DNA of 64,000 nt from Ulvibacterium marinum (GTDB lineage Bacteria > Bacteroidota > Bacteroidia > Flavobacteriales > Flavobacteriaceae), in assembly GCF_003626755.1 (NCBI RefSeq), contig NZ_RBCJ01000006.1:248001-312000 (forward strand), given 5' to 3'. Below, one piece after another: positions 45,801-55,665 of this stretch; the first letter of the stretch is position 1; every line of letters begins with the position of its first letter. A program made the position numbers and the translations under genes. Under the pieces are notes generated by a model, which saw only the letters and a program-made list of their open reading frames with translations, did no database searches and was not told the origin of the DNA.

Positions 45801-47012
45801 TTAGCTGTTAGTGGAGATCTTTTGCTCTATGGAATTGACCACATCTGCGAACTCACTGCACAAAATAGATTTATCATATTTATTTTCGGCCAGTCTTCTG
45901 GCATTTTGGCCCATTTTCTCACAACTTTCCGGATTTTCTTTAAGGAACAAAACTTTAGAGCTTAAGTCTTGTGGATTTTTAGGATCTACATATAGACCAC
46001 ATTCATATTGTTCGACTAAGTCTTTGGTCCATCCTGGAGAATTAACAATTATTGGCTTGCCGGCTGATAGGGAATCGAACAATTTATTGGGTGAATTTGT
46101 CGCTAAAATCGGAAGGTCGGCAAAGGTAATCAATGATACATCGCATAGATTGACTATTTCGGAAAGCTCTACAAGCCCAAAACCCCCGAGAAAATGTACA
46201 TTTTCAATGTTATGATTTTTACATTTTTCCTTTAGAACAGGCTCTGTGGCACCACCTCCCATAAAAACAAACTCAATATCCGCATTATTATTTAGATGTT
46301 TTATGCCATCAATTATATAATCCATACCATTGGCCAATCCCATGGCTCCAAAATAAACTACCTTAAAGGAATTTTGCTTAAGTCCTAATTTTTGCAAAAG
46401 AGTCAAATCTTTATCACGGGACCAAAAAATATCAATTTTGGACATATTTGGTATCATAGAAACTTTTTCTGAAGAAATGTCTCTTTTTATAACCCCTTCC
46501 TCCATTCCTGGAGATAATGCAACCACATGAATGGCATTCTTGTAAATGGTCTTTTCGAACCATAGCGCCAATTTAATTGCAAGTTTATTATTTAGACCTC
46601 CCATTTGAATAGGCACTTCGGGCCAAAGATCTCTTACTTCAAATAAAAATGGTGTTTTTTTGAACTTTTTTACTACTAGAGCTGGAAAACCAATGGTGAG
46701 CGGAGTGGAAGTGGCAATTACCAAGTCCACATCTTTTTCTTTCAGTGCCATTCTTGTAGATCTGATCATAAAATTTATAAAGGATGATAGACGTTTGAAA
46801 ATGCTCATATATTGACTATAAGGAACTTTTAAATAGATGACATCTATTCCATCAATATTTACCTTTTTTATTTTTTGATCTATTTTACTGCTAGCGCTCA
46901 ACATGGTCACCTCATGTCCATTTTTGATAAGTTCTTGACTTATCCAATATGATCTAGTTCCAGCGGGCTCACTAGGCGTGTGAAAGTATTGGTGTATATA
47001 AAGTATTTTCAT
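45801..47012 (-). CDS. Glycosyltransferase family 4 (WbuB-like)
   Basis: 403 residues, GT-B fold. The N-terminus KILYIHQYFHTPSEPAGTRSY is typical of WbuB-type GT4 enzymes, which often add FucNAc or a similar residue. VRDLWPEVPIQMGG follows, and in the donor domain NSPNKLFDSLSAGKPIIVNS forms the nucleotide-sugar site. Intact length. It begins 4 nt after the stop of the next GT gene, so the two are translationally coupled. Donor sugar cannot be named from sequence. Confidence 0.9.
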   Translation of the reverse strand: MKILYIHQYFHTPSEPAGTRSYWISQELIKNGHEVTMLSASSKIDQKIKKVNIDGIDVIYLKVPYSQYMSIFKRLSSFINFMIRSTRMALKEKDVDLVIATSTPLTIGFPALVVKKFKKTPFLFEVRDLWPEVPIQMGGLNNKLAIKLALWFEKTIYKNAIHVVALSPGMEEGVIKRDISSEKVSMIPNMSKIDIFWSRDKDLTLLQKLGLKQNSFKVVYFGAMGLANGMDYIIDGIKHLNNNADIEFVFMGGGATEPVLKEKCKNHNIENVHFLGGFGLVELSEIVNLCDVSLITFADLPILATNSPNKLFDSLSAGKPIIVNSPGWTKDLVEQYECGLYVDPKNPQDLSSKVLFLKENPESCEKMGQNARRLAENKYDKSILCSEFADVVNSIEQKISTNS

Positions 47013-47016
47013 TTTT

Positions 47017-48132
47017 CTATAAAATGGTTTTAAATAGTTTTAAATAAACCTTGGCAATATTTTCCCATGAAAATTCTGAAAAATCTATTTCATCAATTTT
47101 GTACCTTGAATAATTTTTAATCAACTTTTCTAAATTTGTAGAAATAGCTGAAATATCACTAGAACTGCACCTTTCTCCCACATTAAAATCAAAAAGACCG
47201 TCAATCCCTTCATTTTCTAGATAAAGAATAGGCAATCCTTGTGAAAGGGCTTCAAGATATACCAAACCAAATGTTTCGCCCTTTGAAGGTAACGCAAAAA
47301 TATGATGACTATTATATATTTTTTTTAGGGTTGCTTTATCATGAATTGCTCCAATGTAGTTAATTGTTGGATGATTTGAACCTGCAAGTTGTTCAACTTT
47401 TTTTTGTAAGGCCCCGCTCTCACCAACAATAGTTAAATTACATTGGACACCAGAATGCTGTAAATCAAGAACGGAACGAATTAACTTAACAGCATTTTTT
47501 CTTTTTATTAATGTGCCTACATAAAGTATTTTGTTTGGATTTACATCTTTTATTACCGACCTGTTTTCAATCCAAAAGGAATCGATTCCATTGTTTATTA
47601 CAAGACACTTTGGTTCCAATCTGGATTTGTTTTTTAATATGAGGGGATGATTCAGAAATTTTTCTTTTAGAGCATAACTTATGAAAATAACCTTGGAAGA
47701 CTCCCTTAAAATTCGTTCAGCAAGAGTTATTAAATCTGGTCTATACTTTAAAAAAGTATCGATATCCGTTGATCTCACCGCTACGATGTAAGGCGTATTG
47801 TATTCCTTTTTTAATCTAAGTGCCAATGCCCCATCGCTGAATAAAGTTGTAGCATGGACAATGTCAAAATTGGCCCCATCCAATTTGGTTTTAAGGTTTT
47901 TGTAAAGAAATTTGATTTTCTGCCGAAAAAGAATTCTGTGATATTTTTTTAAGAGCTCCGAGGCTACTATCGTACAGTCAAAGCTTTTTTGGTAGTTTTT
48001 TAGTTTACCAATCTTGTTACTTCTGAGAGGATAAAAAATGGTCTGTTCAATATCCAGCTTATTTAAGTTTTTGTATAAATTTTCATGGACCTTACTTCCC
48101 ATGAAGTCGTTACATATATGCAGACATCTCAT
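47017..48132 (-). CDS. Glycosyltransferase family 4
   Basis: 371 residues, GT-B fold. The acceptor half contains HATTLFSDGALALRL and VAVRSTDIDTF; the donor half has ILYVGTLIKRKNAVKLI and the retaining-GT motif ALPSKGETFGLVYLEALSQGLP with the usual Glu pair. Its C-terminus ends a few bases before the WbuB-like gene. Part of the repeat-unit assembly line, acting on undecaprenyl-linked intermediates at the cytoplasmic face. Specificity unknown. Confidence 0.9.
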   Translation of the reverse strand: MRCLHICNDFMGSKVHENLYKNLNKLDIEQTIFYPLRSNKIGKLKNYQKSFDCTIVASELLKKYHRILFRQKIKFLYKNLKTKLDGANFDIVHATTLFSDGALALRLKKEYNTPYIVAVRSTDIDTFLKYRPDLITLAERILRESSKVIFISYALKEKFLNHPLILKNKSRLEPKCLVINNGIDSFWIENRSVIKDVNPNKILYVGTLIKRKNAVKLIRSVLDLQHSGVQCNLTIVGESGALQKKVEQLAGSNHPTINYIGAIHDKATLKKIYNSHHIFALPSKGETFGLVYLEALSQGLPILYLENEGIDGLFDFNVGERCSSSDISAISTNLEKLIKNYSRYKIDEIDFSEFSWENIAKVYLKLFKTIL

Positions 48133-48207
48133 GAATTTTGTTTTTGAGGGTATAATGTAAAGATGTTATCATTAGTGAACTTGGTAAAATCACCTAAAAC
48201 AATTGTA

Positions 48208-49407
48208 CTAATTAACAGTATTATTAAAACGTGAAAGCTCTGTTTGAAATAAAATCCCTAAAGGGAAAAAGAATAGAGTCGACATATACAGGGAAGCGGA
48301 AAATAAGTACTGGCAAACTCCCTGCAAAAGTAGAATTGATACCCAAATATAGTTTTTATCAACTTTGGGTAATGAAATAGTTTTTTTCAGCCCACTAAAA
48401 AGTAAGGGCAAGAAAATTAAAAGGCCCACCACACCCATGGCCATCATTACCTCAAGAATGAAGTTGTGAGGATAATACCCTATTTCAATTCTTCCTCCAA
48501 CAAAGGGAAAGTTAGAAAACTCATTCCATGCATCCATCCAAAGCTTTTCCCTACCTGTACTTCCGGACTTTAGAGAACCCGCGGACCTTGAAAAAACTTC
48601 ACTTCCTGTTTTGGCTACGCCCCATAGCAAAAAAGGCACCGAAAATGCTATCAATGCATAAGACTTCATTTTAATCTTACGAGGGGAGGAGTAGACTAAA
48701 AAAGCAATACTTATCAACAACGCCAAAACAGAACCTCGAGATGCTCCTAATAGAAACATTACAAAGGATAAGGAAATTGTTACATACATATAAACAGTAT
48801 ACAGTTTATTCTTACTTTGATTATAGAGCAATTCATAGACACATAACATTATTGTAAGCACACTGGCATAAGACAGAGACAAGGGATTTAGTGTTTCCAA
48901 ACCGGGATTTGAATATCTGGCAAGACTAATCCTTCCTATACCAGACCCCAGAATATCTTTATATAAATATACCGTTGCAATTCCCATCAAAAATCCAGAA
49001 AAAATCATTGAACGAATTATGGTTTTTTTATATTTATCAAAAGGGATATATGAAAAAGCAAGGAACGGAAGAATGCAAAAGTTTAGAGCATAGAATATGT
49101 ATTCCGCCCAACTTAGCCTTAAAGGATGGCCATTACTAAAATGCCAAAGTACTTTTATAAAGTAAAACATCCAAAAACATATAAAAAGGAGGTAAAATAT
49201 ATTACCCTTAAAAACTCTTTTCTTATGAAACCACCAGTAAGCAATGATTATTATCATACCTGCTGTAGTCAACAATCGAATAGGAATGGAAACAAGTCTG
49301 GATGCATCTGCGCCTAAAAAAGCTATAGTTAAGGCGATAATTGCGTGAAATCCACTATACATAAAAAAGGATACCAGCGCTAAGCAGTAACTAATAAATT
49401 TGTCCAT
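48208..49407 (-). CDS. O-antigen polymerase/ligase-type membrane protein (Wzy-like)
   Basis: 399 residues with about ten to eleven membrane helices across the whole length. A periplasmic loop (about 265-310) holds RSAGSLKSGSTGREKLWMDAWNEF and ends in YPHNFILEVMMAMG; the PHNxxLE motif is the Wzy_C/O-antigen ligase signature. Given that a Wzx flippase and a sugar transferase are in the same locus, polymerase (Wzy) is the more likely role, but WaaL-type ligases share the motif. Confidence 0.85.
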   Translation of the reverse strand: MDKFISYCLALVSFFMYSGFHAIIALTIAFLGADASRLVSIPIRLLTTAGMIIIIAYWWFHKKRVFKGNIFYLLFICFWMFYFIKVLWHFSNGHPLRLSWAEYIFYALNFCILPFLAFSYIPFDKYKKTIIRSMIFSGFLMGIATVYLYKDILGSGIGRISLARYSNPGLETLNPLSLSYASVLTIMLCVYELLYNQSKNKLYTVYMYVTISLSFVMFLLGASRGSVLALLISIAFLVYSSPRKIKMKSYALIAFSVPFLLWGVAKTGSEVFSRSAGSLKSGSTGREKLWMDAWNEFSNFPFVGGRIEIGYYPHNFILEVMMAMGVVGLLIFLPLLFSGLKKTISLPKVDKNYIWVSILLLQGVCQYLFSASLYMSTLFFFPLGILFQTELSRFNNTVN

Positions 49408-49500
49408 AGTAGTATTGACTGATAAATTGGTATCTCCAATGGAAGTGGTTACAAAAAAAATTAAGAATAAGATTTCCCATATGAATTATCTTCTAGGGTA

Positions 49501-50667
49501 TTACTGCTTTTCAAGTAATTTTTGAGAGAATTTAAAAGGTGTATGTTTTTCAAGGAATTCAGTGAAATTTGGTTGCTTCAATTTAGAATTTTTCGCTTTC
49601 AAAACCAGCTCCATTAAATCCTTTGCTGTCACTTTTGGGAGGAGCCATCCAAAATTATGCTTTAAGACTATTTCTTTCAATAAACCCTCTCCAGTTACTA
49701 TTACGGGTTTACGTGCAGCTATTGCATGACCCAGTATTCCACTGGATGCCTCTGGATTTTTATAGGGTAGCAATACCACGTTGCACTGTTCAAAAAGACT
49801 TTTCATAGTTGATGTGGAAACAAACCTATTGTCCCATACTACCGTTACATTTTTATTTGATTTCTTAATCATTTGGATATTGTTATGAATCTCTAGTTCT
49901 GTTTTCTTGTCAGTTGCTTTCCCAACTAATAAAAAGACTATATTTTCTTCTGATTTGGGAATAAGCATAGCAGAATTAATAACTTCGAATGTGCCCTTTC
50001 GATTACCGAGAGAACCTATATGTAGATACACCTCACTATTTTTTTTAATGCCGTAGTGCTCAAAAATATTGAAGTCTTCATTGGGAACTAATTCAGGAAC
50101 AGGATCCTGAAGATATTTAAAAATATCCGTTTTAAACTTTGTATTTAAGGACTCCACCGTTTTTTCATCATTAAGTATGAAAATTGAGTCTATCGTGGGA
50201 TTTTTGACAAATAATTTTGTCGTATAAAATTTTCTAAGGTAAAGTATTTTTTCCCTAAGGGTCTTTTTGCGCATCCGGCTGAATTGTTTGAAAAGAATCC
50301 CATTAACCTTATAATTAGGTCTTTTGAAAATCATTGCAAACTGAAAAAAATTAAAGAATAATAGATATACTTGACTGGCCCCAAACCTTGATGAATAACG
50401 GTCCATTAGGGCAAACCGTTTTATCGAACCTCTCAAAATTCCGAGGTTGCCTACGTCGTTTAATTCTTTTTCCGAGACAGGACACCATTCAATATGCTTA
50501 TAATCTTTGGCTTTCAGAAAAATATCATTAAACCTGTCCGCAAATTGGGGATGTACTACAAAAACATTATGAATGTCCGACTTTTCGTTTATAATATAAT
50601 CTATTAAATGACTTATATATTCAGAATGATGGCCGGTTATTGATATGTCAAAAAAAAGTCTTGTCAC
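49501..50667 (-). CDS. Glycosyltransferase, GT-B fold
   Basis: 388 residues. The N-terminus LFFDISITGHHSEYISHLIDY is typical of a GT4-like subgroup. The C-terminal donor half has VYLHIGSLGNRKGTFEVI and VLLPYKNPEASSGILGHAIAARKPVIVTG, matching the nucleotide-sugar motif. It is followed by a 93-bp gap and the Wzy-like gene. Donor and acceptor are unknown. Confidence 0.8.
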   Translation of the reverse strand: MTRLFFDISITGHHSEYISHLIDYIINEKSDIHNVFVVHPQFADRFNDIFLKAKDYKHIEWCPVSEKELNDVGNLGILRGSIKRFALMDRYSSRFGASQVYLLFFNFFQFAMIFKRPNYKVNGILFKQFSRMRKKTLREKILYLRKFYTTKLFVKNPTIDSIFILNDEKTVESLNTKFKTDIFKYLQDPVPELVPNEDFNIFEHYGIKKNSEVYLHIGSLGNRKGTFEVINSAMLIPKSEENIVFLLVGKATDKKTELEIHNNIQMIKKSNKNVTVVWDNRFVSTSTMKSLFEQCNVVLLPYKNPEASSGILGHAIAARKPVIVTGEGLLKEIVLKHNFGWLLPKVTAKDLMELVLKAKNSKLKQPNFTEFLEKHTPFKFSQKLLEKQ

Positions 50668-51146
50668 TTTATATGTTTTTTGCCGTTAGATTTTGGTGGA
50701 TCTTACCTTAAAATTTATCAAGATTTAATTATGATTTACTCTTAATCCTTTTACAGGAAATAGGTCCATATCCTAACACGGTCTACTTCCAATAAGTGAT
50801 AAAATTAAAACTATTGCCATTTTACTACAACCGTTTTTAAAAACCCAGGAAAGATTCCACCTCTACCTAGATTTGGATCATGTTGTTATGAAGTAAACGA
50901 ATTATATTGTTTAATGGTATGTAAACTTTAGTATTATCGAAGTTTGCAAATAGCCAAATTTTAGCTGGTTTGATGGCGATATACTGTTTTCTTACCGGAT
51001 TTGAAAATGATTAGTTGGCAAGGCGCACTTTACAAAAGAGCTATTTCCTATTTATCTATGGGAAAAAGGCAAAATATTTCCTCTTTTGAAGATCTATTCG
51101 AAATCCTTATTCATAGATTCTACCTTTGTTACGTTTACAATTAACA
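50668..51146. other. Intergenic region between GT and Wzx genes (479 bp)
   Basis: AT-rich region between two minus-strand genes. It holds no open frame worth annotating. I found no clean TAnnTTTG box on the minus strand and no terminator hairpin. The size suggests a separate promoter for the GT/Wzy block. Confidence 0.5.
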
Positions 51147-52703
51147 CTAATTAAATTTCATTTTTATTTTTTCGAATATTACAGATTTTAATTTTTTTAA
51201 ACCATTTCTATCCTTTTCTTCCATTGAAAAATGATATACCATTACCAGAAAAATAATGATATTAACCAAACTAGCTACTAGTTTTGTAATAAACCCACTA
51301 ATTAAAAAGGACATAACAAAAAAAGAAAGTATATACATCCCAACAGGAAATAAAGTTTTTAGTATAACTATTGACATGTAATCCTTAAAACTAATTACAT
51401 TTTTGTTTTTAACATAGACAATTCTAAATAGGAAAGTTAGTACTTCAATTAAAATTAAAATAATCAAAACAAAATATATGGGTGACCCCATATTTAATTT
51501 GAAAACAATAATTGACAGGGGAATCGCTAAGATTTTTATTAAACTCAAAAAAATAGTATAGTTTTTAATTTTTCCGATAGCATAGACCATTGTTTCCAGT
51601 CCTCTGGTAAACTCATTCAAAACAACACAGACCAATAACGTTGAGGCCATGATATTTGTATACTGTGGTATTTCCTTTAACCAAATGGACAGTAAATCAT
51701 CCATTAAAAAAATAGCCGGTATTGAACACAAGCAGATAACTAACGCCCCATATTTTGTGCCCAGCAAACCTAAACGGATCATAGACTCCCGGTTACTTTT
51801 CCCTTCACTCCCAATAATTTGTGGAGAAAGAGCCTGAAAAAGAGAATTTGTGAAGAACTGTGCTTGATTGGAAATCTGATTTCCTATCGAATACGAAGCA
51901 TTAATTTTGGTTCCCATAAAAGAATTCAATACCAAAGCTATTCCATTGTTCCTAACAAATGAACCTAAAACCGATAACAAATTCCACCCAGCAAACAGGG
52001 CTTGTTCCAAAAGTCTTCTTCTATCGAAACCCTTAAGCACTCCAACACCCTTGTATTCGGGGTATTTTTTTCTAACATAGATTTGTAGAATGATTCTATT
52101 AAAGAGAAAGGCAAGCATTACGAAAAAACCGTAAGCAACTAATATATCCATGTTGATTTGATCCCCAAAATAGAGCAACCCAAGCACTATTAATAATCTA
52201 AGAATGGCTATAAGCAAATCCATTTGGGCAATAAAGAACATATTCTCTTTTGCGTACAATAATGCCATGTACGGAACTGACACAATATTAAACATGGATG
52301 CCAGTATGGCCAATTGCAAAAGAATATTGGCGGCTCTCATTCTGTCGTCTTCTACATTTAAAATATTGTTTACGTAGTAAACTCCAGCAGTCTCCAAAAG
52401 GATAAGTAAGAATAGGGCCAGACCTAAATGAATAATTATGCTGTTTGCGAATACTTTTCTAATTTCATTTAAATCACCAGAACCAATACAATAAGATAAA
52501 AATCGTTGTGTGGCCTGAGCCAAAGCAGTATTAAAAAAAGCGATCATCGCCACAATTCCACCAATAACACTATATAATCCGAAATCTTCAACACCAAGAA
52601 CTTCGAGGGTTATCCTTGTCGTATAAAACGAAAGGAAAATCGTAATGAAAAAACGTAAATAAGTAATACTTGCATTAAAAATTATTCTATGGGATTTTTG
52701 CAT
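51147..52703 (-). CDS. Wzx-type polysaccharide flippase
   Basis: 518 residues, MOP superfamily, about 12-14 membrane helices. The start (RIIFNASITYLRFFITIFLSF, then YTTRITLEVLGVEDFGLYSV) is typical of lipopolysaccharide-type exporters, as is the YAKENMFFIAQMDLL block. It would flip undecaprenyl-linked repeat units across the inner membrane for polymerisation. It lies downstream of fcl by 54-55 bp on the same strand. Confidence 0.92.
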   Translation of the reverse strand: MQKSHRIIFNASITYLRFFITIFLSFYTTRITLEVLGVEDFGLYSVIGGIVAMIAFFNTALAQATQRFLSYCIGSGDLNEIRKVFANSIIIHLGLALFLLILLETAGVYYVNNILNVEDDRMRAANILLQLAILASMFNIVSVPYMALLYAKENMFFIAQMDLLIAILRLLIVLGLLYFGDQINMDILVAYGFFVMLAFLFNRIILQIYVRKKYPEYKGVGVLKGFDRRRLLEQALFAGWNLLSVLGSFVRNNGIALVLNSFMGTKINASYSIGNQISNQAQFFTNSLFQALSPQIIGSEGKSNRESMIRLGLLGTKYGALVICLCSIPAIFLMDDLLSIWLKEIPQYTNIMASTLLVCVVLNEFTRGLETMVYAIGKIKNYTIFLSLIKILAIPLSIIVFKLNMGSPIYFVLIILILIEVLTFLFRIVYVKNKNVISFKDYMSIVILKTLFPVGMYILSFFVMSFLISGFITKLVASLVNIIIFLVMVYHFSMEEKDRNGLKKLKSVIFEKIKMKFN

Positions 52704-52757
52704 TAGAATGTTTTTCAGAAGTAACTTGAACGTTCATTTTCGATTATTCCTGATAAC

Positions 52758-53855
52758 TTAGGACGGCCCGGATTGGGAATTGTACCAGTCGTTTAATCTT
52801 TTTACACCCTCTTTCAAATGGATTTTATACTCCCAACCTAAACCACGAAGTTTACTTATATCGGTTAGTTTCTTTTTGGTGCCATCTGGCTTATTGGTAT
52901 TGAAAAAGAAATCACCTTTAAAACCTACTTCTTCTTTGATCAAATTGGCTAAATCTCGAATAGAAATGTCTTCTCCAGTACCGATATTAATGTGAGTATT
53001 GCGTATTTCTTTCTCCCCATCTGGATAAAAATCCGCAAAGTTTCTATTCTCCATTAAGAATACACAAGCATCTGCCATGTCCTCTGACCATAAGAATTCT
53101 CGCCGTGGTGTTCCTGTACCCCAAACGCCAATAGATACCCCATTCGAATCCTTTTTTATTCCTAGGTCTTCAAAAATAGCCAGGATACTATCTTTGTCTT
53201 GGTTTCCGTTTACTCCTTTTATAGGCAAATTGTTTAAATCTTCTCTAATTATCTGCCAATTGTCATCTTCTAGTGCTTTTCCTAAATTAACCTTTCGCAA
53301 TAAAGCAGGTAATACATGGGACTTTTCTAAATCAAAATTATCATTGGGACCATAAAGGTTAGTAGGCATCGCGGAAATAAAGTTGGTTCCATATTGCAAA
53401 TTATAGCTCTCACACATCTTTATCCCGGTTATTTTCGCTAATGCATAGGGCTCATTAGTATACTCCAGAGTATTCGAAAGCAAGTGCTCTTCTTTCATAG
53501 GTTGGGGGCAATCTTTGGGATATATGCATGTGCTACCTAAGAACAACAATTTTTTCACACCATTTAAATAGCTTTGATGAATAACATTATTTTGAATCAT
53601 TACGTTATCATAAATGAATTCTGCCCTATAAGTATTATTCGCCAAAATACCTCCAACCTTTGCAGCCGCCAAGAATACATAATCTGGTTTTTCTTGCATG
53701 AAAAAATCGGAAACAGCAATAGTGTCAACCAAGTCCAATTCCTTGTGGGTTCGGGTTAACAGATTATCGTATCCCTTTTCTTTAAGGTTTTTTAAAATAG
53801 CACTTCCTACCAGTCCTCTGTGACCTGCCACATAAATTTTTGAATGTTTATACAT
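52758..53855 (-). CDS. fcl: GDP-L-fucose synthase
   Basis: 365 residues from the ATG at 53855, which gives MYKHSKIYVAGHRGLVG, the usual family start; an ATG at 53870 would overlap gmd by 8 bp. SDR fold: LFLGSTCIYPKDCPQPMKEE and NEPYALAKITGIKMCES carry the catalytic Ser, Tyr and Lys. It epimerises and reduces GDP-4-keto-6-deoxymannose to GDP-L-fucose. An insert of about 45 residues (about 205-250), seen in Bacteroidetes versions, makes it longer than the E. coli enzyme. It is paired with gmd. Confidence 0.95.
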   Translation of the reverse strand: MYKHSKIYVAGHRGLVGSAILKNLKEKGYDNLLTRTHKELDLVDTIAVSDFFMQEKPDYVFLAAAKVGGILANNTYRAEFIYDNVMIQNNVIHQSYLNGVKKLLFLGSTCIYPKDCPQPMKEEHLLSNTLEYTNEPYALAKITGIKMCESYNLQYGTNFISAMPTNLYGPNDNFDLEKSHVLPALLRKVNLGKALEDDNWQIIREDLNNLPIKGVNGNQDKDSILAIFEDLGIKKDSNGVSIGVWGTGTPRREFLWSEDMADACVFLMENRNFADFYPDGEKEIRNTHINIGTGEDISIRDLANLIKEEVGFKGDFFFNTNKPDGTKKKLTDISKLRGLGWEYKIHLKEGVKRLNDWYNSQSGPS

Positions 53856-53862
53856 GGTCAAG

Positions 53863-54975
53863 TCATTCAAAATAGTTCATAATACGATACCCTCCATCCT
53901 TAACATGTTGTTCCTTCTGCATAAGCTTAATATCGCTTAACATCATGTCCTTGACTAGACTTTGCAAATCGTATTCTGGTCTCCATCCTAATTTGGAATT
54001 GGCCTTGCTGGGGTCACCAATTAACAGATCTACCTCTGTTGGTCTAAAATATCGTGGGTCCACAGAAACAATTTCCTTTCCTACCGGCACTTGATATTCA
54101 GCATTGGAACAGAATTTCACATAACCTTTCTCATCCGCCCCAGTACCCTTGAACTCCAATTCAATACCCACCTCGTTAAAGCTCATTCTAACAAAATCAC
54201 GCACTGTGGTCGTTTTGCCTGTGGCAATAACCCAGTCTTCAGGTTCATCAGCTTGGAGTATCATCCACATCATTCGTACATAATCTTTTGCATGTCCCCA
54301 ATCTCTTTGGGCATCTAAATTCCCCAAGTATACCTTGTCTTGTAGGCCTAAGGCAATTCTTGATGCAGCTCTTGTAATTTTGCGTGTAACAAAAGTTTCC
54401 CCACGTATAGGTGATTCATGATTGAATAAAATGCCATTACATGCAAACATATCATATGCTTCACGATAGTTAACGGTTATCCAATAGGCGTACATTTTTG
54501 CCACTGCGTAGGGGCTACGTGGATAAAAGGGCGTAGTTTCCGATTGGGGTACCTCCTGAACCTTTCCATAGAGTTCAGAAGTAGAGGCCTGATAGATTCG
54601 GGTCTTTTTTTCTAAACCTAAAAGTCTAACGGCGTCCAATACCCTAAGAGTACCTATACCATCTGCATTGGCAGTATATTCTGGTGTTTCGAAAGATACA
54701 TGTACATGGCTCATAGCTGCCAAGTTATAAATTTCATCCGGCTGTATATCCTTAATTAATCTAATAAGGTTCGTACTGTCCGTCATATCTCCATAATGTA
54801 GGTGCAAATGCCTATTCTCTACATGAGGGTCCTCATATAGATGATCAATACGATCGGTGTTAAAAAGTGAGGACCTTCGTTTTAAGCCGTGTACTTGGTA
54901 ACCTTTTTTTAATAGAAATTCAGTTAGGTAGGCTCCATCTTGTCCCGTTATTCCAGTTATTAGAGCTTTTTTCAT
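53863..54975 (-). CDS. gmd: GDP-mannose 4,6-dehydratase
   Basis: 370 residues. Rossmann start [19 protein letters not shown], the [10 protein letters not shown] and [17 protein letters not shown] blocks, the active site in [20 protein letters not shown] and the YxxxK motif in [12 protein letters not shown] are all present. It converts GDP-mannose to GDP-4-keto-6-deoxymannose, feeding fcl. Together they show that L-fucose, or a derivative, is probably in the polymer. Confidence 0.97.
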   Translation of the reverse strand: MKKALITGITGQDGAYLTEFLLKKGYQVHGLKRRSSLFNTDRIDHLYEDPHVENRHLHLHYGDMTDSTNLIRLIKDIQPDEIYNLAAMSHVHVSFETPEYTANADGIGTLRVLDAVRLLGLEKKTRIYQASTSELYGKVQEVPQSETTPFYPRSPYAVAKMYAYWITVNYREAYDMFACNGILFNHESPIRGETFVTRKITRAASRIALGLQDKVYLGNLDAQRDWGHAKDYVRMMWMILQADEPEDWVIATGKTTTVRDFVRMSFNEVGIELEFKGTGADEKGYVKFCSNAEYQVPVGKEIVSVDPRYFRPTEVDLLIGDPSKANSKLGWRPEYDLQSLVKDMMLSDIKLMQKEQHVKDGGYRIMNYFE

Positions 54976-55665
54976 GTTTTAGAGTTTACGCTTATCCGGC
55001 AAATATCATATTTTAAAGTTTAGAACCAACAAATTTGACTTCAAATAGTAATTTATTTCGATGATGGGAGTATTTTTTACCCAAATCAAATAATACCCAA
55101 TTCAATTGGAAGAAAATTTTTGAAAGAAATCGTTTGATTTGAAAATGGAAATTTACCCAAGTATTAATGAACTCCCAGTAAAAAAAATATGACCTTTTTG
55201 ATGTAAATAACAATAGAAATTTCTACCATCCCTGCCAATTATGAGGTGTGTATAATTAAGACAGATTTAGTAACAAAAAGATGGATATCCTAAATACTTA
55301 TTTCTTACCTGCTTGGAAAGAGGAATAATGAACCCTTATGTGAGTCTTTTGATATCAATTAATCCTATCTGTATGACCTAGAGGTTTTTTCGCATGGGTA
55401 AAGGATTAAAAAACTAACAACATATGGTCGTCAAGCTTTAAAGATACTGTAGTACCTTAAACTTTTAATTTGCCAGCAGGTTTTCATTTTTACCAAGGAA
55501 GACTAAACTTACACAAATTGTTATTAACAAGAACATACTCTGTAGAATTTGAAAATCATAAATCTTCAAAATAGATTTTGCCTACTAATTAATTTTGTGT
55601 TTTTGACTATACATTGAAAGATGGTAATTCATTATTTCTGAGTAAGCTATTTAATCAAGTTTGCT
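54976..55665. other. Intergenic region upstream of gmd (690 bp)
   Basis: Longest gene-free stretch of the window, AT-rich. It contains a nested inverted-repeat element (separate entry). A 66-codon frame at 55013-55213 overlaps that element and shows no protein features. It probably holds the promoter and leader of gmd-fcl-wzx and the 3' end of the beta-helix gene's transcript. Confidence 0.55.
55065..55177. repeat. Nested inverted repeats upstream of gmd
   Basis: Three nested palindromic pairs share one centre: TGGGAGT (55065-55071) with ACTCCCA (55171-55177); CAAATCAAA (55082-55090) with TTTGATTTG (55133-55141); and inside them CCAATTCAATTGG (55097-55109). No T-run follows on the gene strand, so it is not a terminator. 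It could be a structured leader of the gmd transcript or a protein-binding site; chance is possible in AT-rich DNA. Confidence 0.4.

Noticed and set aside
55013-55213. 66-codon minus-strand open frame upstream of gmd
   Set aside because: It overlaps the nested inverted repeats and its translation looks like random AT-rich sequence.
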